From JAMDCX01 sp049977145 (GTDB taxonomy: Bacteria; Planctomycetota; Phycisphaerae; WQYP01): DNA of 64,000 nt. How positions within the stretch are numbered: position 1 is the stretch's first letter; the number at the start of each line of letters is the position of its first letter. The position numbers and the translations under genes were made by a program. The stretch spans positions 8,975 to 72,974 of the forward strand of contig JBMFGW010000003.1 in NCBI GenBank assembly GCA_049977145.1, written 5' to 3'. Of this stretch, positions 26,611 to 34,304 are shown in pieces. The notes under the pieces were generated by a model. The model ran no database searches. It worked only from the letters and a program-made list of their open reading frames with translations, and had not been told where the DNA came from.

Positions 26611-27570
26611 ATGATCATGTTCAATCGGCTAAAATTGGAATGGATGGCAGCAGCTTTGGTGTTGGCGCTTACCGCACCAGCAATGGCCTCTCCCATCCAA
26701 CATGCCGTTATTCCGGTATGGCCCCATTTGCGGGTGGCACTAAGCCTACGCACCGCTAAAAGCAAAGTAGTGCCTGAGCTTGGCAGGGTCCTATTTCCGC
26801 CAGTGCGTTGGCCCACGCTTACAGAATATCTGGCTCCCAAAAGCCAAGCCAACGGCTGCGCGGTCATTAGTTGTCCGGGTGGCGGTTATGGGGTACTGTG
26901 TGTGCATTGGGAAGGCACGCGCGTGGCTAAGTGGCTAAACCGTATCGGCGTATCGTGTTTTGTTTTGCAATATCGCTTACCGGATGGCAAGCTGCCGCCC
27001 AGTGGAGTGCCGTGGCCGCTGCAGGATATTCGCCGTGCGGTGCAGATTGTTCGCGCGCACGCGGGAAAATGGCATATCAATCCGCATGACATCGGGGTGG
27101 CGGGCTTTTCCGCCGGCGGTTCGGTGGCGTCCCTGGCCGGTGTACACTGGCTGCCGGGCAACCCCAACGCCAAAAATCCGCTGGACCGTTTCAGCACCCG
27201 ACCGGATTTTTTGATTTTAGGTTATCCGGTGATTTCCATGATGCCCGGCATCACCAATATTGGAACCCGCAATAACCTCTTGGGCGCCAATCCGCCACAA
27301 GATGTCGCCGAATATTTTTCCAGCGAACTGAATGTAACGCCGCTGACACCCCCGGCCTTTATCTGTTACGCGCACAACGATACCGTGGTCGCGCACCAAA
27401 ATGAGATTCGTTTTTATAAGGCGCTCAAACGCAACGGTGTTCCCGCGCAACTGCGCGTTTACAAGGTAGGCGAGCACGGCTTTGTTTCAGGGCCTAAACA
27501 TGGGGTAAGCAAATGGTCGCAGGCATGCAAAAAATGGTTGCGGCGGATGCATTTTATTCCCAGAAAATAA
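26611..27570 (+). CDS. Exported alpha/beta hydrolase, esterase of the acetyl-xylan-esterase-like type
   Basis: Signal peptide (MAAALVLALTAPAMASP) followed by a hydrolase fold: oxyanion motif ISCPGGGYGVL, nucleophile elbow GFSAGGSVASLAG (Ser near residue 170), acid region CYAHNDTVV and catalytic His in GEHGF. This set matches the BD-FAE/acetyl xylan esterase group that removes acetyl or feruloyl groups from plant polysaccharides. The start is at 26611 or 26617 (MIMFNRL), after GGGGAT. It is about 320 aa, exported, and directly behind repeat copy 2, which supplies a plausible promoter. The substrate is inferred. Confidence 0.8.
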   Translation: MIMFNRLKLEWMAAALVLALTAPAMASPIQHAVIPVWPHLRVALSLRTAKSKVVPELGRVLFPPVRWPTLTEYLAPKSQANGCAVISCPGGGYGVLCVHWEGTRVAKWLNRIGVSCFVLQYRLPDGKLPPSGVPWPLQDIRRAVQIVRAHAGKWHINPHDIGVAGFSAGGSVASLAGVHWLPGNPNAKNPLDRFSTRPDFLILGYPVISMMPGITNIGTRNNLLGANPPQDVAEYFSSELNVTPLTPPAFICYAHNDTVVAHQNEIRFYKALKRNGVPAQLRVYKVGEHGFVSGPKHGVSKWSQACKKWLRRMHFIPRK

Positions 27571-27584
27571 AAGCACGGAGCCGG

Positions 27585-27836
27585 ATTCATTTTTTTGTAC
27601 CGTTGCTGATCGCCATAAACTGAGCGTAACATGCTCGGCACAGGCTTGCTGATCACCAGATACCCGGCGGTATCGGGCGGTACTTCCTGACTATCCCTAT
27701 TCATCACCGCCAGATCAACGCCAACAAACGGAATCGCGCAGCTTCCCAGTTTGGTCGGCGTAATGCCCGGCAACGTAGTACACGTATCCAGGAATTTTTG
27801 GTCCGGAATGAGATCTGATGGCCGTGCCGGAGGCAT
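27585..27836 (-). pseudogene. Remnant of an acetyl-CoA synthetase gene
   Basis: The minus-strand translation reads LPGITPTKLGSCAIPFVGVD, then VMNRDSQEVPPDTAGYLVI and PSMLRSVYGDQQRYKK, which follows the acetyl-CoA synthetase C-terminal core (LPGxTPxKPGSxxxPFFGV, GxLVIxxPWPSMxRTxYGDxxRY). Neither the N-terminal 400 residues nor the C-terminal lysine domain is present, and the following codons show no homology, so this is a gene fragment. It lies between the esterase and the kinase. Confidence 0.7.
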
Positions 27837-27886
27837 TGAAACCGGCCCCGCAATACCGATTTAATGGCTTGCTTGCGAGTTTTTCA

Positions 27887-29560
27887 TCAGCGTGATCGCG
27901 GCCCCATGGTGCCCTGCGAATCAGTGAGTGTTTTATTATTCAACGGCAAGGTAATACGGAAAGTTGTGCCCCCGCCAACACGGGATGTGGCGGAAATCTG
28001 ACCGCCATGTTCTTCCACAATCTTTCTGGTTACCGCAAGGCCCAAACCGGTGCCTTTCTGTCCCTTGGTGGAATAAAACGGCTGGAAAATGCGTGTGAGA
28101 TTTTGCGGTGAAATGCCCACCCCATTGTCCTGTACTTCAATAATGGCATTCTGCCCGGTCGCATCCACATTGCTGGTCAGCGTAATGACGCCTCGGCCCG
28201 ATTCTACCGCATCGAGCGCGTTGGTCAGAAGATTCAAAACCGCCTGATGGATTCCATCGGCATCGGCGGGCACTGGCGGTTGATTTTTGTTTATTTCCGT
28301 CAGCAGTGTAACTTTTTTGTCATGGGCCTGCGTGGTTATCAGTTCCAGGCATTCGCCAAGCACATAAGCTAAATTAGTCAGTTCAAAGGTGGGCGTGCGC
28401 GGCTTGCTGTACGCCAGCATATTCATGGTCAGGGCCTGCACCTTGTCCAAATTGCGCTGCAGGATGCTCCATCCGGTACGAATTTGTCCAATGTCATTGG
28501 TTTTCAACCCCAGATCCACCACATCGGCTCCGCCGCGCATGCCTTGGAGAATGTTCTTGATGGAATGCGACAGCGACGCGACAGTCTGCCCCGTGGCGGC
28601 CAACCGTTCCTGTTGTACATTTTCGTGGTAGAGCTGGGCGATCTCAATGGCCAGACCGGTTTGCAACCCAATGGCTGTCAGCAACCGCAACTGATCCGGG
28701 GTGTAGGAATAATTGGCGACACTGGAATCAATATGCAGAACGCCCAGCTGTTTTTCTCGCCCCTTAATGGGTACACAAATGGCGCTGCGGATAGCCATGT
28801 TGTGTACTGATTTACCCTTAAGAAAGCGCTGATCGGTCATGGCATTGCTGGACAGTACGCCTTCATTTTTCGCCAGAACATGACGGATGATCGTCTGGCT
28901 GACGGCAATTTTTCCAACTTGTTCATCATCACGATAACGCACCACCACCGGTACAACCTGTCCGGTTTCTTCATTAAACAAGCCGATAAATCCGCGATCC
29001 GCCCGCAGTTGCTCAAAAACGAGGTCCATGACTTTGTTTAACAATTGTTGCTGGTCGAAAACGCTGGCGATGGCGCTGGATATTTGTAAAAGCACGCGAA
29101 AGTGGGCCATGGCCACCTGGGATGGTTCCGGAGCGGCCAAGATCACCGAATCATCACTGCTCGGTACGGTGCTGATGATGGATGAATCTCCTGGTTTACC
29201 TTCGGAGGAGGCATCTACTTCATCACTGGAAGCCAGATTCACGCTATGTACCGGCGCACCGAAGACCATCAGTGTGGATCCCAGGCGAATTTGGTCGCCA
29301 ACTTTGAGTTTGGAGGATTTGTTGATCCGTACGCCATTGACAAAAACCCCGTTGGCTCCCCCTTCATCAAAAAGCACCCAGGCATTATCGCTCCATTCCA
29401 ACCGCGCATGACGCCTTGAAACCGTCAGATCCGCCAGCGGAACCTGTTCACTGGCGCGGCCCAGTAATACCGGCTCGTTGGCGGTAAAATCAAATTGCCG
29501 ACCTTTATCGGGGCCTTGCAACACATATAAGAAAAGTTCCGCCACGGATAACAAACCCAA
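27887..29560 (-). CDS. FHA-GAF sensor histidine kinase
   Basis: The 557-residue protein has no membrane segment. An FHA domain occupies about residues 8-102 (PVLLGRASEQ, TVSRRHARLEW, NGVFVNGVRI), which binds phospho-threonine. An acidic/Ser linker is followed by a GAF domain at about 150-315 (RGFIGLFNEETGQVVPVVVR, GVLHIDSS). The dimerisation helix has a phospho-acceptor-like His in LSHSIKN. The ATPase domain includes NLLTNALDAVESG, VQDNGVGISPQN, FQPFYSTKGQKGTGLGLAV and GGGTTFRITLP. Such kinases usually act on a response regulator, but none is adjacent. It could link Ser/Thr kinase signalling to a two-component output. Confidence 0.92.
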   Translation of the reverse strand: MGLLSVAELFLYVLQGPDKGRQFDFTANEPVLLGRASEQVPLADLTVSRRHARLEWSDNAWVLFDEGGANGVFVNGVRINKSSKLKVGDQIRLGSTLMVFGAPVHSVNLASSDEVDASSEGKPGDSSIISTVPSSDDSVILAAPEPSQVAMAHFRVLLQISSAIASVFDQQQLLNKVMDLVFEQLRADRGFIGLFNEETGQVVPVVVRYRDDEQVGKIAVSQTIIRHVLAKNEGVLSSNAMTDQRFLKGKSVHNMAIRSAICVPIKGREKQLGVLHIDSSVANYSYTPDQLRLLTAIGLQTGLAIEIAQLYHENVQQERLAATGQTVASLSHSIKNILQGMRGGADVVDLGLKTNDIGQIRTGWSILQRNLDKVQALTMNMLAYSKPRTPTFELTNLAYVLGECLELITTQAHDKKVTLLTEINKNQPPVPADADGIHQAVLNLLTNALDAVESGRGVITLTSNVDATGQNAIIEVQDNGVGISPQNLTRIFQPFYSTKGQKGTGLGLAVTRKIVEEHGGQISATSRVGGGTTFRITLPLNNKTLTDSQGTMGPRSR

Positions 29561-29642
29561 TGAACCAACAATAACCTGAAACCTAATAGTCCATCATTAT
29601 ACGATGAAAGAGGATTTTTAACAGCTACTATGCCTGGATTTT

Positions 29643-29706
29643 AACCGTTCACAGAGATTGGGACGTCCAGGCTGAAAAGACAGACTGGTTAGCACTACAG
29701 CGCGAC
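29643..29706 (-). repeat. Fragment of the dispersed repeat family
   Basis: Reads AACCGTTCACAG (29643-29654), CCAGGCT and then AGCACTACAGCGCGAC (29691-29706) in the same order as the complement of the element at 56560-56703. It lies in the short gap between two minus-strand genes. Confidence 0.6.
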
Positions 29707-29716
29707 AACATCAGTA

Positions 29717-31732
29717 TCAGGCTTCCAGATTCAGCCAGCGGAGTTGCTCCGGGGTAAGCTGAATCTGCAAGGCCGCAAAACTCTCACGCGTTTCATCAAT
29801 CGTGGCGGGGCCGATCATGGGGAAGGTTATAAACGGCTGGCAGAGCACATAAGCCAGCGCTACGGCAATGGGAGTTACTCCGAGTTTCCGCCCCAGTTCG
29901 CGAGCGCGCTGCTGCCGACGGAAATTATCCGGGGAATACCAGCACCGCACCAGTTCCGCGTCGGCGGTTTTATCCGGAGCGGCGCGATCAGTAAAAAATC
30001 CTCGCGCCTGACTGCTCCAAGGCATAATAATGATCTCATTATTTTCCAACCAGGTGCGCCATTCCCAGTCCGCCGATGAAAGTCCGCCCACTTTGGGCGG
30101 ATGGATCATCCGGGCCAGGCTGAATTGATTGCTGATGGCGGCAAACGGCGTAAGCCCGCGTGACAGGGCGCTGGTGTTGAAGGCCTCTATGCGCGGCATG
30201 CTCCAGTTGGAGCAGCCGAACGCGCGAATCCGTCCGGCGTGTTGCTGTTCATTGAGCACATCGACAAATTCATCGACGGGAACTGCGGGATTATCATGGT
30301 GTAGCATATACATATCAACGTAAGAAGTGTTTAGCCGATCCAGACTTTCCAGCAACTGCCGCGTCACAGCCACCGGATTACAATCGGGTGTATGTGCTCC
30401 TTTGTCCACAATGACCACCTGCTCGCGGATTGCACGGTTGGATACCCACGCCCCCAACGCCCGTTCACATACGCCACTGCCGTAAATATGGGCGGTATCA
30501 AAGGTGTTGCCGCCGCGCTGGAAATAATCATCCAGCATGGCCTCGACCATGGGAAAATCGGTAATGCTGATTTTGTCGACTCCGAAAATAAGGCGCGATA
30601 ATGGCTTTTCCAGTCCCGGCACCCGCCCATAGGGCATCAGATTCGGCGGCCGCACCGCTAACGGGTTGCCGTGCCGGGGAGTTAACCGATTTTCCGGTTT
30701 TTCGTCATCGTAGGCCAGTCCGATGATTCGCCGCCAGCGATCCAGCGTTTTCATGTTGCCCAGCGTATCGGCCCAGCGCATCGCCGGCCATCCTGGTTCC
30801 TGCGCTCCTTGCGCAATGGCCGTCGCTACCACATCCGCCTCCAGCGTGTAAACATCCGCGGGCGCAGCGACGTTGATCTCTTCCGGTTGGCGTCCATGGC
30901 GGCGGATAATGATTTTATTGTCATTCGGCTGCGGAATCCAAAGCCATGGAATGTAAATGCTGCCGCCGGAACCGTAAATATGAACATCATTATTTAAGGC
31001 GCATTGCACCGCCGTGTTGATAGCGGCCATGACGCGATTGGGAAACGTCAGCAGCAGCGAGGCCATTTCATCCACGCGGCTCTTCTCGCCGATGATACCT
31101 GAAGCCGCCACCGCCACAGGATCAAGAAAATCCTTGCCCGCCGCCACACCGGCAATCAGGCGCGCCAGAGAAACGGGATAACATCCGACATCGAGTATGG
31201 CCCCTCCGCCCAAGGCATGATTGAGTAACCGATGGTCAAAATTCAGGGCGCACTGAAATCCGAAATTAGCGTGGATCATTCGCACATCGTGAATCACGCC
31301 ATCGCGTAAAATCTGGATCAACCGATCTATGATCGGATGGCAGCGGTACATGAAGGCTTCCATGAGGAACACGCGATTGGCGCGGGCGGCCTCAATAATC
31401 TGCATGGCATCGGCGTAATTCAGGGCCAGCGGTTTTTCACATAAGATATGCTTGCCCGCAAGGGCAGCGCGAATGGCCCAGCGGGCATGATAGGGATGCG
31501 GAGTCGCAATATAGACCGCGTGAACCGTCTGGTCCGCCAGTAGATCATCATAACTGGCGTACCGGGTGAGCGCTGTTTCCGGTAAAAAATCCCGGCCAAA
31601 CTGTTCCACGGTTTCCCGGTCGCGACTGGCCACAGCCACCAGACGCCCGGTTTGGGACGTTGCCAAATTTTTGGCGAACTTGCCAGCTATGGCACCGGTA
31701 CCAAGAATACCCCAGTGCAACAATTCCGCCAT
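29717..31732 (-). CDS. Fused Gfo/Idh/MocA oxidoreductase and aldo/keto reductase
   Basis: The 671-residue protein combines two NAD(P)-dependent sugar or polyol oxidoreductases. Residues 1-335 form a Gfo/Idh/MocA unit: dinucleotide-binding GILGTGAIAGKFAKNLA at the N-terminus, HILCEKPLALN with the catalytic-type Glu-Lys-Pro, and a second domain with HALGGGAILDVGCYPVSLAR. From about residue 365 an aldo/keto reductase follows: RLIFGVDKIS, DTAHIYGSG with the catalytic Tyr, VIVDKGAH with the Lys, and MYMLHHDNP with the His. The frame extends to 31822, but the Met at 31732 starts the Rossmann fold. Covalent fusion suggests the enzymes act on the same sugar; the substrate is unknown. Confidence 0.88.
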   Translation of the reverse strand: MAELLHWGILGTGAIAGKFAKNLATSQTGRLVAVASRDRETVEQFGRDFLPETALTRYASYDDLLADQTVHAVYIATPHPYHARWAIRAALAGKHILCEKPLALNYADAMQIIEAARANRVFLMEAFMYRCHPIIDRLIQILRDGVIHDVRMIHANFGFQCALNFDHRLLNHALGGGAILDVGCYPVSLARLIAGVAAGKDFLDPVAVAASGIIGEKSRVDEMASLLLTFPNRVMAAINTAVQCALNNDVHIYGSGGSIYIPWLWIPQPNDNKIIIRRHGRQPEEINVAAPADVYTLEADVVATAIAQGAQEPGWPAMRWADTLGNMKTLDRWRRIIGLAYDDEKPENRLTPRHGNPLAVRPPNLMPYGRVPGLEKPLSRLIFGVDKISITDFPMVEAMLDDYFQRGGNTFDTAHIYGSGVCERALGAWVSNRAIREQVVIVDKGAHTPDCNPVAVTRQLLESLDRLNTSYVDMYMLHHDNPAVPVDEFVDVLNEQQHAGRIRAFGCSNWSMPRIEAFNTSALSRGLTPFAAISNQFSLARMIHPPKVGGLSSADWEWRTWLENNEIIIMPWSSQARGFFTDRAAPDKTADAELVRCWYSPDNFRRQQRARELGRKLGVTPIAVALAYVLCQPFITFPMIGPATIDETRESFAALQIQLTPEQLRWLNLEA

Positions 31733-31837
31733 AACCACTCCGGTTTTGTAAAACGCTTTTGAACAGGCGCTCGCCACACGCACTACACCGCAATGATAAG
31801 CCTTGTCCACCCCGGAGTACAAATAATCCGGTGGTCA

Positions 31838-33079
31838 TTACACCATGGCGGGTGTGGTTTTTTTCGCGGCTTTCACGCCGGCAAGCCGGGCCAGCTCATC
31901 TGCTTTATCTGTTAATTCCCATGTGAATTGCGGTAATTCGCGGCCAAAGTGTCCGTGCCGCGCCGTTTCACGGTATATGGGCCGCAGTAAATTCAAATGT
32001 TTGATGATGCTTAGTGGCTTAAGCGGAAATACTTTCCGTACCAGGTCGCTGAGGACTTGTTCATCAATGACGGCGGTATTTTCGGTATCCACCAACACGC
32101 TCACCGGCTCGGCCACACCAATGGCATAACCAAGTTGCACTTCGCATGCGGTGGCCAAACCAGCCGCCACAACATTTTTGGCGATGTAACGCGCCATATA
32201 ACTGGCGGAGCGATCCACCTTGGAGGGGTCCTTGCCGGAAAATGCGCCGCCGCCATGACTGCCGCGCCCACCATAGGTATCCACAATAATTTTTCGCCCG
32301 GTCAGACCGGAATCACCCTGTGGGCCGCCGATAAGGAATTTGCCGGTCGGATTAATATGGAAAATGATCTGATTGTTCCAAAGTTGGGGACATTCGGCCA
32401 TCACGACTGGTTTAATAATCTTTTCAATGACCTGCTGGCGAGCGACATCGGAAAAACTGTCGGTTTTCTTGTCCACCGCTTCCTCGGTGTGCTGCGTGGA
32501 AATCACCACTGTGTGCAGACGCTGCGGTTGGTTATCAAGATATTCCACGGTGACCTGACTTTTGGCGTCGGGCCGCAGCCATGGAATCGAACCATCACGC
32601 CGTACCCTGGCCTGTTGCTCTACCAGACGATGGCTAAGATAAATCGGCAGCGGCATCAGGGACCGCGTTTCATTGCAGGCGAACCCAAACATAATGCCCT
32701 GATCTCCGGCCCCCTGTTCCCTGGCGTCCGAAGCGGTTACACCGCGGGAAATATCAGCGGATTGACCGTGTAGCGTCCGCAGCACCGCGCAACTCCGATA
32801 GTCGAAACCCGTGCGCGGATCGTCATAGCCAATATCCCGGATCGTTTCCCGCACAGTATCTTCCGCGCGGTTCAACGCTTCAATCCCGGCATGGTTATGC
32901 ACCGTCACTTCACCGGCCAGCACCACCAATCCCGTGGTGACGAGCGTTTCACAGGCGACGCGCGCCTGCGCATCAGCAGCCAGCAGGGAATCCAGAATGG
33001 CATCAGAAATCTGATCCGCGACCTTATCCGGGTGGCCCATGCTCACGGATTCACTGGTAAACAGGTGCTTTTTAGTCAT
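31838..33079 (-). CDS. metK: S-adenosylmethionine synthetase
   Basis: Makes SAM from methionine and ATP. Family marks are GHPDKVADQISDAILDSLL near the N-terminus, GAGDQGIMFGFACNET, HINPTGKFLIGGPQGDSGLT and GGGAFSGKDPSKVDRSA. At 413 aa it is slightly longer than average. GAGAGG lies about 10 nt before the ATG. About 100 nt upstream the transcript could fold a hairpin with pseudoknot potential (33180-33213), a candidate regulatory leader. Confidence 0.97.
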   Translation of the reverse strand: MTKKHLFTSESVSMGHPDKVADQISDAILDSLLAADAQARVACETLVTTGLVVLAGEVTVHNHAGIEALNRAEDTVRETIRDIGYDDPRTGFDYRSCAVLRTLHGQSADISRGVTASDAREQGAGDQGIMFGFACNETRSLMPLPIYLSHRLVEQQARVRRDGSIPWLRPDAKSQVTVEYLDNQPQRLHTVVISTQHTEEAVDKKTDSFSDVARQQVIEKIIKPVVMAECPQLWNNQIIFHINPTGKFLIGGPQGDSGLTGRKIIVDTYGGRGSHGGGAFSGKDPSKVDRSASYMARYIAKNVVAAGLATACEVQLGYAIGVAEPVSVLVDTENTAVIDEQVLSDLVRKVFPLKPLSIIKHLNLLRPIYRETARHGHFGRELPQFTWELTDKADELARLAGVKAAKKTTPAMV

Positions 33080-33179
33080 AATCTAAATACCTCTCACATT
33101 GTGGACAATCTTATCTTTGTCCGCATCGGACAAATGTCCATACCATACTCCAATTTATCCATTACGCCAAATAGTAACC

Positions 33180-33213
33180 GGCAGGTGTGGCTGACGGTTC
33201 CCCGCCAAGCCAC
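33180..33213 (-). promoter_or_regulatory. Structured metK leader with pseudoknot potential
   Basis: On the minus strand GTGGCT (complement of 33208-33213) pairs with AGCCAC (complement of 33187-33192) around a 15-nt loop. The loop sequence GGCGGG can pair with CCTGCC just 3' of the stem. A competing AACCG/CGGTT pairing is also possible. I do not recognise a known SAM riboswitch class; the structure is read by eye only and also overlaps the promoter region of the divergent gene. Confidence 0.35.
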
Positions 33214-33220
33214 TTTTGCC

Positions 33221-33248
33221 TTGACTTGCCCGGGCTAGAGTTTATCAT
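33221..33248 (+). promoter_or_regulatory. Promoter placed for a leaderless transcript
   Basis: TTGACT (33221-33226), 16 bp spacer, TATCAT (33243-33248), with the ATG of the next gene only 7 nt further on and no ribosome-binding site between. Confidence 0.55.
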
Positions 33249-33255
33249 CTTACTT

Positions 33256-33498
33256 ATGAAGTTTTGCTCGATACATCACCGGTGGCTTATCGCGGTTTGT
33301 CTGGCGGTCGGCCTGACCGTGCCAACCGTGACTCGGGCGCAAATAGCCCGGGAGCATATCAGTTCAGCCATTCCCCGGATGACCGCCAAGCGCAGTTCCA
33401 TTCCGGTTTATCTTATTGCCTTTATTGCACTGGCCGGGGTGGTGGCGGTAGCGATGCGCAGCGCCAATCGGGGAAAACGCCGAGGTGGCCGTGAGTAA
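33256..33498 (+). CDS. Small exported or membrane protein, 80 aa
   Basis: The signal-like N-terminus (HHRWLIAVCLAVGLTVPTV, cleavage near TRAQ) is followed by a second hydrophobic helix (YLIAFIALAGVVAVAM) and a basic tail (RSANRGKRRGG). No family recognised. Start at 33256 because the promoter -10 box leaves no room for an upstream start. First of three small exported-protein genes leading to bioB. Confidence 0.6.
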   Translation: MKFCSIHHRWLIAVCLAVGLTVPTVTRAQIAREHISSAIPRMTAKRSSIPVYLIAFIALAGVVAVAMRSANRGKRRGGRE

Positions 33499-33580
33499 CC
33501 AATTTCCCGGCGGTAGCCGCTGGTTAAAATGGAATTCTGAAATTGCAGGATGATGAAGTTCGTATAGCGGAGACATTAGC

Positions 33581-33880
33581 ATGAACGGAAAAAAACTTCT
33601 CCTGATCGGTCTGCTGGTTCTTAACATCGTTCTCGCCGGCGGCCTGCTGGCGCGCCGCGGCTGGCAAACGGCCGCCGCCCGAGCGCAAGTGGCGCGCGGT
33701 GGACATTACTTGACGGTCGCAGGGGGTGATACCGCCGGGGGTATTGTTTATGTCTACAATGTGGACAGTGGCATTTTGACCGCTAAAATTACGCCCGCGA
33801 ATAATATCCCGGGCACACATTGGCTGGCCCCGTACAATGTCAGCGCGGATATCAAACGCGCCCGTATGCAGATGCGGTGA
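33581..33880 (+). CDS. Small signal-anchored protein, 99 aa
   Basis: One N-terminal hydrophobic segment (KKLLLIGLLVLNIVLAGGLL) with exported C-terminal region, including GGHYLTVAGGDTAGGIVYVY and NVDSGILTAKITP. The second half aligns loosely with the next gene (GG..LT, then [YL]N[VI].DS), so the two look like paralogs. A similar 'xYxxDxxxxxLxVY' beta unit is frequent in planctomycete small proteins. Function unknown. Confidence 0.6.
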   Translation: MNGKKLLLIGLLVLNIVLAGGLLARRGWQTAAARAQVARGGHYLTVAGGDTAGGIVYVYNVDSGILTAKITPANNIPGTHWLAPYNVSADIKRARMQMR

Positions 33881-33953
33881 GGCCACGCGTTGCCGCGCGG
33901 CGACGGCGGTGTGAAAAATCCAATCAATCTATTGATTTTCCGGAGTAACAACT

Positions 33954-34250
33954 ATGAAATCTGAAAATACCATCATCGGCTTGCTCACCGTTAGCGCCCT
34001 GTTGCTGGCGGCCTTGCTGGTCCTGCCTTCCAGAACCTCCAATATCGCCCACGCTGATGTGGTCAACACCGGCGGCGGTATTACGCTGTTGACATCTTCC
34101 ATCGGATTCGGGAGCGTGGATCTGTTGAATATCATTGACAGCCGGGACGGAATCATGCTGGTTTATACGCCTGCTCCCAACGGCAACCAACTGCGGCTGG
34201 TGGGCGGTTATGATCTCAATCGGATCATGCGTGTGCCGTCGCTACGTTAA
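33954..34250 (+). CDS. Small signal-anchored protein, 98 aa, paralog of the previous gene
   Basis: The N-terminal helix NTIIGLLTVSALLLAALLVL precedes an exported beta-type domain: TGGGITLLTSSIGFGSVDLL, NIIDSRDGIMLVYTP, LRLVGGYDLNRIMRV. GGAG lies before the ATG (ccGGAGtaacaact). It is in the same orientation as its neighbours, with bioB 54 bp downstream, so probably one transcript. Unknown role, possibly a small envelope protein. Confidence 0.6.
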   Translation: MKSENTIIGLLTVSALLLAALLVLPSRTSNIAHADVVNTGGGITLLTSSIGFGSVDLLNIIDSRDGIMLVYTPAPNGNQLRLVGGYDLNRIMRVPSLR

Positions 34251-34304
34251 AATTGCGGTAAACGGCGCAAATAGTTTCTTGACCTATAAGAAGAGGATGC
34301 TGTT

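Noticed and set aside
32575..32615. tRNA T-loop-like string (GAATCGAACC) in metK
   Set aside because: It is coding sequence of metK and no cloverleaf can be folded around it.
33178..33210. Cobalamin-box-like sequence (AGCCAC ACCTGCC) upstream of metK
   Set aside because: Only a partial match to the B12 box, too little flanking structure for a cobalamin riboswitch, and metK is not a usual target.
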